A stretch of 64,000 nt of DNA, from assembly GCF_001243045.1 (NCBI RefSeq), contig NZ_LN849007.1, forward strand, positions 212,970-276,969. The letters are read 5' to 3'. Source of the stretch: Clostridium niameyense. GTDB lineage: Bacteria; Bacillota; Clostridia; Clostridiales; Clostridiaceae. Within the stretch, counting starts at the first letter, position 1; each line of letters starts with the position of its first letter. The translations under genes and the position numbers were made by a program. Of this stretch, positions 40,918 through 53,344 are shown in pieces. The notes beneath the pieces are model-generated. The model was not told the origin of the DNA. It was given only the letters and a program-made list of their open reading frames with translations, and searched no databases.

Positions 40918-41592
40918 ATGGTTTTAAAAACTAAGGCAAAGTCATCTGGTAGTAGTAAGATTAAGAAGGGTAGTAGATTTTTAGAAAAGAAATTATTAAA
41001 AGAAAAAAGATTATTTGACGCTGCCTACGAACTTTTTATATCTAAGGGTATAAATGATACTTCTATAGATGACATAGTAAAAAAAGCTGGGGTTGCTAAG
41101 GGTACATTTTATTTATATTTTAAAAACAAATATGATATTATAGACAGAATAATAATAAAGAAAAGTTTATCCATAATAAAGGAAGCTTTAGAATATACCA
41201 TGTCTAAGGAAAAAGATGATTTTATAGAATCAGTTTTATGTTTTACAGATTATATAATAGAGTACTTAAAGGATAATAAGAGACTTCTTAGATTAATACA
41301 TAAAAATCTTTCATGGGGAATATTCAGAAAAGCATTAACTAGTTCTACTCAAACGGTAGATATAGAAAATATTAGAACTGCATTTAATGAGGCATTAATT
41401 AAAGGTGATGTTGACGAAAAAGAATTTGAAAAAAGACTATTTATGATAATAGAACTTACAAGTACAGTTTGTTATAGCTCTATAATTTTAGGAGAACCAT
41501 ACTCTATAGGAGAAATGAAAGAATGCTTATTTGATGTAATAAGTAAAATACTCCAACCACTAGTTAAAAATAGTACATGTACGGTGGTATAA
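40918..41592 (+). CDS. TetR/AcrR family transcriptional regulator
   Basis: Homodimeric repressor of 224 residues. After a basic N-terminal extension of about 25 residues, the TetR helix-turn-helix occupies residues about 30-80, with TSIDDIVKKAGVAKGTFYLYFKNK, a classic recognition region. The C-terminal ligand domain is unspecific in sequence. The gene has its own promoter with a palindrome, so it is probably autoregulated. No transporter or enzyme target is adjacent on the same strand, so the regulated gene is not evident. Confidence 0.92.
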   Translation: MVLKTKAKSSGSSKIKKGSRFLEKKLLKEKRLFDAAYELFISKGINDTSIDDIVKKAGVAKGTFYLYFKNKYDIIDRIIIKKSLSIIKEALEYTMSKEKDDFIESVLCFTDYIIEYLKDNKRLLRLIHKNLSWGIFRKALTSSTQTVDIENIRTAFNEALIKGDVDEKEFEKRLFMIIELTSTVCYSSIILGEPYSIGEMKECLFDVISKILQPLVKNSTCTVV

Positions 41593-41663
41593 CTTGGAGT
41601 AAATATATATTGTATAGTAATTTATTTTATGATATAATAAATTATAGTTATATTTAATAGAGA

Positions 41664-41749
41664 TTTTAACTAGTAATCTTGGAGTATCATATCCCTTTTG
41701 TTTGGGAATAATATTCTTTAAAACTGGTTAAATCCCAAATAAAAGGAGG
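41664..41749 (+). promoter_or_regulatory. Structured leader of the zinc-ribbon miniprotein gene
   Basis: Outer helix TTTAACTAGT with ACTGGTTAAA encloses a hairpin TCCC (41692-41695) with GGGA (41704-41707). The same TTTGGGA (41701-41707) can instead pair with TCCCAAA (41733-41739), which borders the ribosome site AGGAGG (41744-41749). The two pairings exclude each other, as in a riboregulator. Confidence 0.5.
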
Positions 41750-41760
41750 ATCATTTAATA

Positions 41761-41928
41761 ATGGAAGATAAGCAATTAGTATGTGAAGACTGTGGAAAAG
41801 AATTTGTATTTACAGTAGGAGAACAAGAATTCTACAAAGAAAAGGGTTTTGAAAATGAACCAAAGAGATGCCCTGAATGTAGAAAGGCTAGAAAACAACA
41901 AAGAAACAACAGAGGTTTCAGAAAATAA
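41761..41928 (+). CDS. Zinc-ribbon miniprotein (zf-trcl type)
   Basis: Basic protein of 55 residues with two CxxC knuckles, C8-x-x-C11 and C40-x-x-C43, that would bind one zinc. The central segment EFVFTVGEQEFYKEKGF and the RCPEC motif are typical of the short zinc-ribbon proteins common in clostridia. The arginine- and lysine-rich tail (RKARKQQRNNRGFRK) suggests nucleic-acid or ribosome binding. AAAGGAGG precedes the ATG. The function is unknown. A terminator follows, and the 5' leader is structured. Confidence 0.9.
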   Translation: MEDKQLVCEDCGKEFVFTVGEQEFYKEKGFENEPKRCPECRKARKQQRNNRGFRK

Positions 41929-41942
41929 TTAATAAGCAAGAT

Positions 41943-41977
41943 TAAGCTGTTGGTAATATATCGACAGCTTTTTGTAT
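41943..41977 (+). terminator. Terminator of the zinc-ribbon gene
   Basis: Stem AAGCTGTTG with CGACAGCTT (one wobble pair), followed by T5. Confidence 0.88.
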
Positions 41978-42049
41978 TTTAAATAATAAAATAGCATAAA
42001 ATTATACAACATATATATAGTTTAATAAACAATTGGAGGTACTGAGCAT

Positions 42050-43396
42050 ATGTCATTAACATTAGATTTAACTAATACAAAACCTTATTTTAATAAAGGA
42101 GAATTGGATTATGTAAAATCTGTAGTAGAACAATTGCATAATAATCTTCATGGAAAAACAGGTGCAGGAAATGATTTTTTGGGATGGATTGATCTTCCGG
42201 TAAATTATGATAAAGATGAGTTTAAAAGAATAAAAAATGCTGCTAAAAAAATAAGAGATAATTCAGATGTACTTATAGTTATAGGTATAGGAGGATCTTA
42301 TTTAGGAGCTAGAGCAGCTATAGAAATGCTTTCACATACTTTTTATAACAATTTATCAAAGGATAAAAGAAAGTCTACGGAAGTGTATTTTGTAGGTAAT
42401 AATATAAGTTCAACATATATGGCCGATTTATTAGAATTAGTAGATGGAAAGGATATATCTGTAAATGTTATATCAAAATCAGGAACTACAACAGAACCAG
42501 CTATTGCGTTCAGAATATTTAAGGAACTATTAGAAAAAAAATATGGAAAAGAAGGTGCAAAGGAAAGAATATTTGCAACTACAGATAAGGAAAAAGGAGC
42601 ACTAAGAACTTTAGCTAATGAAGAAGGTTATGAAACTTTTGTAATACCAGATAGCGTAGGTGGAAGATTTTCAGTTCTAACACCTGTGGGATTATTACCT
42701 ATAGCAGCATCAGGTGTTGATATAGATGAGGTTATGAAGGGTGCTGCAGACGCTAGAGAAGCCTATTCATCACCTGATTTAGAAAATAATGATGCTTATA
42801 AATATGCAGCAGTTAGAAATGCTTTATATAGAAAAGGAAAAACTACAGAAATGTTAGTTAATTTTGAGCCATGTTTACATTATTTTGGAGAATGGTGGAA
42901 GCAATTATACGGGGAAAGTGAAGGAAAAGATGGAAAAGGAATATTCCCAGCAGCAGCAGATTTTTCAACAGATTTGCATTCTATGGGACAATACATTCAA
43001 GATGGACTAAGAAATTTATTTGAAACATTTATAAATGTAGAGAAACCAAGAAAATCAATTATCTTACAAAAAGATAAAGATAATTTGGATGGACTGAATT
43101 TCTTAGCAGGGAAAGATATGGATTTTGTAAATAATCAAGCTTTAAGAGGAACTGTTTTAGCTCATCATGATGGGGGAGTTCCAGTTATGATTTTAAATGT
43201 ACCAGAATTAACTGATTATTATTTTGGTCAATTAGTTTATTTCTTTGAAAAAGCTTGCGGATTAAGTGGATATTTATTAGGAGTAAACCCATTTAATCAG
43301 CCAGGAGTAGAAGCTTATAAGAAAAATATGTTTGCACTTTTAGGAAAACCTGGTTATGAAGATATGAAGTCTGAGTTAGAGGAAAGATTAAAATAA
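42050..43396 (+). CDS. pgi: Glucose-6-phosphate isomerase
   Basis: Interconverts glucose-6-phosphate and fructose-6-phosphate in the cytoplasm. The 448-residue protein is the short bacterial form. The SIS domains carry [11 protein letters not shown] (about 80-90), [10 protein letters not shown] (about 143-152) and the signature [14 protein letters not shown] (about 203-216). The C-terminal [13 protein letters not shown] holds the conserved lysine. GGAGGT precedes the start. The following gene begins 3 bp after the stop. Confidence 0.98.
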   Translation: MSLTLDLTNTKPYFNKGELDYVKSVVEQLHNNLHGKTGAGNDFLGWIDLPVNYDKDEFKRIKNAAKKIRDNSDVLIVIGIGGSYLGARAAIEMLSHTFYNNLSKDKRKSTEVYFVGNNISSTYMADLLELVDGKDISVNVISKSGTTTEPAIAFRIFKELLEKKYGKEGAKERIFATTDKEKGALRTLANEEGYETFVIPDSVGGRFSVLTPVGLLPIAASGVDIDEVMKGAADAREAYSSPDLENNDAYKYAAVRNALYRKGKTTEMLVNFEPCLHYFGEWWKQLYGESEGKDGKGIFPAAADFSTDLHSMGQYIQDGLRNLFETFINVEKPRKSIILQKDKDNLDGLNFLAGKDMDFVNNQALRGTVLAHHDGGVPVMILNVPELTDYYFGQLVYFFEKACGLSGYLLGVNPFNQPGVEAYKKNMFALLGKPGYEDMKSELEERLK

Positions 43397-43399
43397 TAT

Positions 43400-43840
43400 A
43401 TGAGAATATTAGTGGATGGAGATGGATGTCCAGCTAGAAGTATAATAGAAAAGGTTGCTATAAAATATAAGCTTTCATTAATTATATTTTGTGATATTAA
43501 CCATATTCTAAAAAGTGATTATGCAATGATAAAATATGTAGATCATGGATTTCAAAGTGTAGATATGGTTATAGCTAATGAATGTAAGAAGGAAGATATA
43601 GTTATAACTCAGGATTATGGAGTAGCTGCTATGGTGCTTGGAAAAAAGGCTAGAGCTATAAGTCCTAAGGGCAAAGTATACAATGATAGTAATATAGAGC
43701 AAATGTTACTAGAAAGACATATAAATTCTAAACTCAGAAGAGCGGGATTAAAAACTTCTAAACATAAAAAAAGAAGCTTAGAAGATGATAAGAGATTAGA
43801 AGGAAATCTTATAAAAATTATAGAAGAACTGATGAATTAA
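43400..43840 (+). CDS. YaiI/YqxD family (DUF188) protein
   Basis: PIN-like fold protein of 146 residues. The start MRILVDGDGCP contains conserved acidic residues, and DIVITQDYGVAAM near residue 70 carries the second acidic cluster. The basic C-terminal half fits nucleic-acid binding, but no activity is established for the family. It follows pgi after 3 bp and is cotranscribed with it. A terminator hairpin overlaps its last codons. Confidence 0.92.
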   Translation: MRILVDGDGCPARSIIEKVAIKYKLSLIIFCDINHILKSDYAMIKYVDHGFQSVDMVIANECKKEDIVITQDYGVAAMVLGKKARAISPKGKVYNDSNIEQMLLERHINSKLRRAGLKTSKHKKRSLEDDKRLEGNLIKIIEELMN

Positions 43841-43863
43841 TCATCAGTTCTTCTATAATTATT
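43814..43863. terminator. Bidirectional terminator overlapping the stop codon
   Basis: Perfect 19-bp stem (AATTATAGAAGAACTGATGA region with its complement) around a 5-nt loop that contains the TAA stop of the DUF188 gene. It also serves the convergent small gene. Confidence 0.92.
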
Positions 43864-44023
43864 TCATATCTTTAAATTCTAAATTGTCTTGAGGTCCTTC
43901 AGGAAATAATAATCCATTTACGGTTCTTTCTAGAATTGGATATCCTTTATAAGATTTACCATAAGTTATAGTGTCCTTTTTATATACATAGTCAGCATCA
44001 TAATTACTAAATTTTTTTTCCAT
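43859..44023 (-). CDS. Small hypothetical protein, 54 residues
   Basis: Short protein starting MEKKFSNYDADYVYKKD, rich in tyrosine and lysine, without a membrane segment or signal peptide and with no family I recognise. An upstream in-frame ATG at 44056 is ignored because AAAGGAGG lies just before the ATG at 44023. That strong ribosome site and the shared terminator argue that it is a real gene. It is convergent with the DUF188 gene. Possible roles cannot be derived from the sequence. Confidence 0.75.
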   Translation of the reverse strand: MEKKFSNYDADYVYKKDTITYGKSYKGYPILERTVNGLLFPEGPQDNLEFKDMK

Positions 44024-44153
44024 TTTAAGTACCTCCTTTAATATAAGTTTTCCCATGAAGTATAATATTATAAATAGAATAAAATTCTATGACAAATTAT
44101 GGAATTATAGTATAATAGAAATGTAGTATAATTTAAGCAGGGGATGAGAGAAT

Positions 44154-46157
44154 ATGGAAGAATTAAATATTGTTTTTGATAAAGAGAGTCCTCAAGAAAA
44201 GGATAGTGTTATAAATATAATAGCTAATATGGAATGTGATAGAAAAATTGTTTATAAGTTTATAATAGGTAAGGATAGTATATGGAATACAGTAAGGCAA
44301 TTTACCGACAGTAATATTTATAAGTGGCATCCTAAGGAAGATGGTAAATATATTATAATGGTACAAGCTAAATATAAGGGAGAAAGTAAACCTTTTAACG
44401 CTATAGCTAAATGTGATTATATAATAGGTGAAAATGATGAAAAGCTTATAAAAAATGTATATTTAAATAAAGATGATTTAAATTTAGGAGAAAAGTTAGA
44501 AGTAGTGGTAGAGAGTACTAAATTTCCTTTAATGTTTAGATATTGGATAAGAGAGGATTCTAATTGGAGTATGTTAAAAGATTACTGTACGGAGAATATT
44601 GTCTCTTTTACAGTAAAAAAATCTGGTATTCAAGAATTATTAGTAGAGTGCAAAAGTTTGAATTCTACTAGTGAGTATGATGATTTTGCTACAGCAGTAT
44701 ATAAAGTTAATTCTATAGATAATATAGAAATAGTAGATTTCAAATGTTTAACAAATGATATTATATGTAATGAAGAACTAATTTTTAATGTAGAGGCTGT
44801 ATATTCAGAAGAAAGAAATATACTGTATAAGTTTATAAAGATAAATCCTCAAGGAGAATGTGAGTGTATACAAAATTATTCTAGTAAGAATATGGTGTGC
44901 TACAAAGAAAATAAAAGTGGTGAATATAAGTTACTTTGTTTGGTAAAAGATATTTATTCTCAAAATGAATTTGATGATAGAGCTGTTTTAAAATTTGTTG
45001 TTAAGCCTTACAAAGATGTAGTTATAAGAAAATTTACAGCAAATTTAAATTCGCCTCAAATGTGTGAAACACCTATAGAATTAAAAATAAACGCAGAAGG
45101 TGGACAAGAACTTTTATATAGATTTAAAATAGAAGGAAAGCATTCAGAAAATTCAGGATATACAAGAAGTTCAACATATTTATGGAACCCTATGTTAAAG
45201 GGAAAATATAAAATAGAGGCATCAGTTAAGGATGTATCAAGTGAGGAAGAGTATGAAGATATATCTTATATAGACTATAATATAGAAGAAAATTTTAATA
45301 AAGAACCTATAACAATAGAAAAAGTTATTTTGGATAAAGGAAATAATGTAGTAAAAGGACAAGAAGTAATAATTAGGGTTATGTCTGATGGCATGGATAA
45401 TGCAAGATACAGTTTTATCGTAAGAAAAAATGGTATAGAAAAAGAGAGAATAGAATATGGAAGCTGTAATTGGACCAAGTTTTTCCCAGATGAAATTGGC
45501 GTTTATGAAATAGAAGTATTAGCAAAACATAGGTATTCTTCAAGGGAATATGATTCTCATTTTATAACTTATATTAATAGTTATAGTTATATACCTGCAA
45601 ATATAGATTATGTTCTATATCCCATTAAGGAAAGCTATATAGTAGGAGATGAAATTTTAATAAAAGTTATTACTGAGAATTCTAAAGAAAATTTAGTGAA
45701 ATATATTTTGAATATAAATAATCAAAGAGTAGAGGAAACGGATTTTATATCAGATAAAAGCTTTATGTATGTGACTAAATGTAGTGGAGTCTATAATATA
45801 GAAATCTTAGCTAAAAATAAAAATAGTGATAGGGATTTTGACTCAAAGAAAGAAATAAATATAAACGTAAGAGAAGCTATGCCTATAACCAATACAAAAA
45901 TAAAAATAAATGATACAGATATAAAAATTAATGAAACTGTAACCTTTACAGTAGAAAGTGAAGGTGGTCAAGGAGTGTTGTATCAGTTTTATTTAATGAA
46001 TAAAGATGAGTGGCAATTAGTGCAAGACTATAGTAGAAAAAATTATTATACATTTATGCCTTTTAATAAAGGGAAATATGAGATATTGGCTCTATCTAAA
46101 AGTACTTATTGTAAATGTGCTTATGAGGATTATGATATATTAAGATTTAAAGTATAA
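44154..46157 (+). CDS. Triple-tyrosine (Y_Y_Y) repeat protein
   Basis: The 667-residue protein consists of about seven tandem beta-sandwich-like repeats of 90-95 residues. Each repeat ends in an aromatic-acidic turn such as SEYDDFA, NEFDDRA, EEYEDIS, REYDSHF and CAYEDYD. This is the triple-tyrosine domain pattern. There is no signal peptide, transmembrane helix or catalytic domain, so it may be a cytoplasmic scaffold or leave the cell by a non-classical route. A lytic transglycosylase that also lacks a signal peptide follows 59 bp later, suggesting a joint wall function. A regulatory role is less likely because no kinase domain is attached. Confidence 0.82.
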   Translation: MEELNIVFDKESPQEKDSVINIIANMECDRKIVYKFIIGKDSIWNTVRQFTDSNIYKWHPKEDGKYIIMVQAKYKGESKPFNAIAKCDYIIGENDEKLIKNVYLNKDDLNLGEKLEVVVESTKFPLMFRYWIREDSNWSMLKDYCTENIVSFTVKKSGIQELLVECKSLNSTSEYDDFATAVYKVNSIDNIEIVDFKCLTNDIICNEELIFNVEAVYSEERNILYKFIKINPQGECECIQNYSSKNMVCYKENKSGEYKLLCLVKDIYSQNEFDDRAVLKFVVKPYKDVVIRKFTANLNSPQMCETPIELKINAEGGQELLYRFKIEGKHSENSGYTRSSTYLWNPMLKGKYKIEASVKDVSSEEEYEDISYIDYNIEENFNKEPITIEKVILDKGNNVVKGQEVIIRVMSDGMDNARYSFIVRKNGIEKERIEYGSCNWTKFFPDEIGVYEIEVLAKHRYSSREYDSHFITYINSYSYIPANIDYVLYPIKESYIVGDEILIKVITENSKENLVKYILNINNQRVEETDFISDKSFMYVTKCSGVYNIEILAKNKNSDRDFDSKKEININVREAMPITNTKIKINDTDIKINETVTFTVESEGGQGVLYQFYLMNKDEWQLVQDYSRKNYYTFMPFNKGKYEILALSKSTYCKCAYEDYDILRFKV

Positions 46158-46216
46158 ATAATCTATAAACTATACGATAAATATAATAATAGCTATTTTA
46201 AAATGGTGGTGAATTT

Positions 46217-46885
46217 ATGAAGATAAATAATAATGAAGTTATGGCGCAACAAGTTTTACAGATGCAATTTATGGGACAAATACTAAAAGAGGCCTTCAAG
46301 AACTCTAACTCTTTTCAATTAGTTTTAGAAAGTTTATTAAAAGCTATGGAAGATAATGTAGGTAATAATCCTAATGAAGGTTTCTTAGGGTTTTTAGATT
46401 CAGATTTAAAAAATCTTGGTTATGGAGCAGGAGAAAAATTAGAAAAAGTCAAATTAGATATGAATAATATAAAGTCACAAATAAAGAGTGGAAATATGAC
46501 CATAGAAAATGCTGTAGAAAAAGCTGCAAGAAAATATGGAATAGATAGAAATCTAATAAAAGCAGTTATAAAGCAAGAATCAGATTTTAATCCTAATTGT
46601 GTATCCCACGCAGGAGCGAAAGGTCTTATGCAACTTATGCCAGGTACTGCAAGAGAAGTTGGGGTTTCAGATCCTTTTGATATAGAACAAAATATAGATG
46701 GTGGAACTAAATATTTAAAAAATATGCTAAATATATATGGAAATACAAAATTAGCTTTAGCAGCATATAATGCAGGTCCTGGAACATTAAAGTGGAGAGG
46801 TGTAAAAAACGACTCCGATATAAGTAGATTACCTAGTGAAACAAGACATTATGTAAAAAATATAATGAAAAATTATGGAAAGTAA
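46217..46885 (+). CDS. Lytic transglycosylase (SLT domain, CwlQ-like)
   Basis: Cleaves peptidoglycan glycan strands with formation of anhydro-muramic ends. The 222-residue protein has an SLT domain from about residue 105. The catalytic E121 is in the KQESDFNP motif, followed by [10 protein letters not shown] and [11 protein letters not shown]. The first 100 residues are helical, without a signal peptide, as in Bacillus CwlQ (YjbJ). It is likely cotranscribed with the preceding repeat protein. How it reaches the wall is not evident. Confidence 0.92.
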   Translation: MKINNNEVMAQQVLQMQFMGQILKEAFKNSNSFQLVLESLLKAMEDNVGNNPNEGFLGFLDSDLKNLGYGAGEKLEKVKLDMNNIKSQIKSGNMTIENAVEKAARKYGIDRNLIKAVIKQESDFNPNCVSHAGAKGLMQLMPGTAREVGVSDPFDIEQNIDGGTKYLKNMLNIYGNTKLALAAYNAGPGTLKWRGVKNDSDISRLPSETRHYVKNIMKNYGK

Positions 46886-46919
46886 ATAAAATACTGACAA
46901 ATATACTTGAAAAGCATAT

Positions 46920-46997
46920 AAAAACTGGGGAATTAGTAATCATAATTCATTTTCTAAAGTGTGTTATAGTGAATTTGATGATAATTTCCCAGTTTTA
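46920..46997 (+). terminator. Long extended hairpin after the transglycosylase gene
   Basis: Outer 15-bp stem AAAACTGGGGAATTA with TAATTTCCCAGTTTT and an inner AATTCA/TGAATT stem, about 77 nt in all. No T tract longer than four follows. It probably terminates the upstream unit but is larger than an ordinary terminator. Confidence 0.6.
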
Positions 46998-47134
46998 GAT
47001 TGTTTATTTTTACTTACTTTACAAGTTACAATGTTTGTATAATAAGCTCTTATTATATATAATTTAAGTATTCAACTAATAAATCCATAGATTATTGTAA
47101 AAATAATAGTGTAGTGAATTTTAGGAGGAGTTTA

Positions 47135-47851
47135 ATGGAGAGATTAGATAGGGTATTAGCTAATTTAGGTTATGGTACTAGAAAAGAAGTTAAATCTTTA
47201 ATTAAAAAAGGAGAAGTTCAAGTAAATGGAAGCATAACCAAAGATAATGGTATGCAAGTAGATCCAGAAAAACAAGATATATTGGTTTTTGGTGAAAAGA
47301 TAAATTATAGAAAATACATATATTTGATGATGAATAAACCTCAAGGAGTTATTTCTGCAACTTATGATAATTATGATGAAACTGTTATAGATTTGTTAGA
47401 GGAAGAACATATAGTGTTTAATCCTTTTCCCATAGGAAGATTAGATAAAGATACAGTAGGGTTGCTTTTAATAACTAATGATGGGGAGTTAAATCATAGA
47501 TTAACTTCTCCTAAGTGGCATGTGGATAAAATATATTATGCTCAAATAGATGGTTTAGTAGATGAAAATGATATTAAAAAATTTAAAAAGGGAATTATAT
47601 TAGATGATGGATATGAATGTTTTCCTGCAAAATTAGAAATAATTCAAGCAGAAAATGAAAGATCAGAAGTTAAAGTTACTATACATGAAGGTAAATTTCA
47701 TCAAGTAAAAAGGATGTTTAAAAGTGTTGGTAAAAATGTTGTTTATCTTAAAAGGGAGGAATTTGGGCCACTTAAATTGGATAAAAACCTAGAAGAAGGA
47801 GAGTATAGGGAACTTACAGACAATGAAATAAAGTTATTAAAAGATATATAA
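47135..47851 (+). CDS. RsuA-family 16S rRNA pseudouridine synthase
   Basis: Isomerises a uridine in ribosomal RNA; RsuA modifies U516 of 16S rRNA. The 238-residue protein has an N-terminal S4 RNA-binding domain (about 1-50, RLDRVLANLGYGTRKEVKSLI). The catalytic domain has D104 in the GRLDKDTVGLLL motif and the C-terminal KFHQVKRMF motif. An in-frame GTG 21 bp upstream overlaps the ribosome site, TTAGGAGGAG, so the ATG at 47135 was chosen. Exact target base is by family analogy. Confidence 0.93.
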   Translation: MERLDRVLANLGYGTRKEVKSLIKKGEVQVNGSITKDNGMQVDPEKQDILVFGEKINYRKYIYLMMNKPQGVISATYDNYDETVIDLLEEEHIVFNPFPIGRLDKDTVGLLLITNDGELNHRLTSPKWHVDKIYYAQIDGLVDENDIKKFKKGIILDDGYECFPAKLEIIQAENERSEVKVTIHEGKFHQVKRMFKSVGKNVVYLKREEFGPLKLDKNLEEGEYRELTDNEIKLLKDI

Positions 47852-47929
47852 GTTTTAAAAATTATATTAATATAATGAATATTAAGCCATCATTTAAAAA
47901 AAATTCATAATAAACATTTGCAAAAAGTA

Positions 47930-47958
47930 TTGCAAATAGTTATTTGTTTTATTATAAT
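47930..47958 (+). promoter_or_regulatory. Promoter in the rsuA-yerC gap
   Basis: TTGCAA (47930-47935), 17 bp, perfect TATAAT (47953-47958). Transcription would start near 47965, before two hairpins and a T tract, with no gene in between. Confidence 0.7.
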
Positions 47959-47964
47959 TATATG

Positions 47965-48048
47965 TGCAAGGATAAGTAAAAAGAATAAATAGCCCCCTTT
48001 TTATTTATGATGAACAGCCTATACCCCAATAGGCTGTTTTGTTTTTTA
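47965..48048 (+). ncRNA. Candidate small RNA with two C-rich loops
   Basis: An 84-nt transcript is predicted between a consensus promoter and a terminator. Hairpin 1 (ATAAATA with TATTTAT, 47985-48008) shows the loop GCCCCCTTTT. Hairpin 2 (AACAGCCTAT with ATAGGCTGTT, 48013-48038) has the loop ACCCCA and is followed by T4-G-T6. C-rich single-stranded loops are known in Gram-positive small RNAs that bind G-rich ribosome sites. It may instead be an attenuated leader of yerC. It has no similarity that I recognise. Confidence 0.6.
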
Positions 48049-48050
48049 TT
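48011..48050 (+). terminator. Terminator of the candidate small RNA
   Basis: Perfect 10-bp stem with a 6-nt loop and a T-rich tail, 80 bp before yerC. Confidence 0.9.
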
Positions 48051-48130
48051 TAGTAATTTTATAGATTAATGTTTTAATACATGATAAGATTAAAGTAGAA
48101 AACAAAGAGAGATGTAAGGAGTTGAGTCAT

Positions 48131-48430
48131 ATGGAAGAATATAAATCTAAGTTACAAACTGAGGAGATGGACTCTTTATATGAAGCAGTGTTAAGTTTAA
48201 AGACAAAAGAAGAGTGTTATAGATTTTTTGAAGATATATGTACTATTAATGAAGTAAAGGCATTAGAACAAAGACTTCAAGTAGCAAAAATGCTTAGAAA
48301 AAAGAATACATACTTAGAAATAGCATCAGCTACAGGGGCAAGTACAGCTACAATTAGTAGGGTTAATAGATGTCTTAATTATGGTAGCGGAGGCTATAAC
48401 ATAATTTTAGATAGGTTAGAAGATAAATAA
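48131..48430 (+). CDS. YerC/YecD family TrpR-like DNA-binding protein
   Basis: Putative transcription regulator of 99 residues with a TrpR-type helix-turn-helix. The segment TYLEIASATGASTATISRVNRCLNYG (about 58-83) is the reader head. The family occurs throughout Firmicutes, often near pcrA and ligA as here. No ligand or target is established, and the tryptophan pocket is not assured. A TTG 9 bp upstream is too close to AAGGAG, so the ATG was taken. A terminator separates it from pcrA. Confidence 0.93.
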   Translation: MEEYKSKLQTEEMDSLYEAVLSLKTKEECYRFFEDICTINEVKALEQRLQVAKMLRKKNTYLEIASATGASTATISRVNRCLNYGSGGYNIILDRLEDK

Positions 48431-48451
48431 ATATTTTAAATAGTTTAAGTT

Positions 48452-48491
48452 TAAGAGTGTTAGTGTGTTTCCTAACACTTTTAATTTTTCA
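48452..48491 (+). terminator. Terminator of yerC
   Basis: Stem AAGTGTTAG-type arms (AGTGTTAG with CTAACACT) followed by TTTTAATTTTT. Confidence 0.88.
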
Positions 48492-48572
48492 ATTATTTTT
48501 TAATGTTTAAGTTAATAGTATAATGTTATAATATTAAAAGATTAAGAGAGTAATAACTAAGGAGTTGGTTAC

Positions 48573-52795
<4,223 letters not shown>

Positions 52796-52900
52796 TATTA
52801 ATTATATAAATATAGGTTTACAATAAATTAAAAAAAGTATATTATGTAATTGGTCTATAAACGTATATAATACTATAATGTATTAGTGGAGAGGATAATT

Positions 52901-53170
52901 ATGAAAAAAACTATAAATGCATTAGGGTGGATTATGGTTGTTTTAACTACAGTAGTTTTAATATGTACATTGCTTACAATATATCAGTTTACCTATATAA
53001 AGTATTTTGATACCTACTATACACTTCAGTGGTGTATATTTTTTACAATGATAATTTGGTCCGCCAAAATGTTAGAGAGTAAGAGGGGTTTAAAAAATAA
53101 ATTTTATTCTATTCTATGCATTCTTTTTGCAATTGCAAATATTTTTTTTATATATATGCAGGTATATTAA
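52901..53170 (+). CDS. Small membrane protein, 89 residues
   Basis: Hypothetical membrane protein with three hydrophobic segments (about 5-30, 37-55 and 66-88). The middle loops contain several tyrosines and an SAKMLESKRGLKNK linker. I do not recognise a family. An upstream GTG in frame is ignored because GAGAGG is spaced for the ATG at 52901. It lies alone downstream of ligA, and its function cannot be inferred. Confidence 0.75.
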   Translation: MKKTINALGWIMVVLTTVVLICTLLTIYQFTYIKYFDTYYTLQWCIFFTMIIWSAKMLESKRGLKNKFYSILCILFAIANIFFIYMQVY

Positions 53171-53200
53171 ACTGGCAAGTTATTGCCAGTTTTTTTATTT
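53167..53200 (+). terminator. Terminator
   Basis: Stem AAACTGGCAA with TTGCCAGTTT followed by T7, directly after the small membrane protein. Confidence 0.93.
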
Positions 53201-53250
53201 TTGTATTTAATATAAAATACAATTGTTTTTAAAATAAATACAAAAAATTA

Positions 53251-53279
53251 TTGACAATAGAAATAGAGGGTGTTATTAT
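53251..53279 (+). promoter_or_regulatory. Promoter of the DAACS symporter
   Basis: TTGACA (53251-53256), 17 bp, TATTAT (53274-53279). Confidence 0.7.
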
Positions 53280-53344
53280 AGTTTTGTACTCAAAAAATAA
53301 ACATGTGTACGCAAAATGTGGACACCAAAATCGGGGGGATAGTA

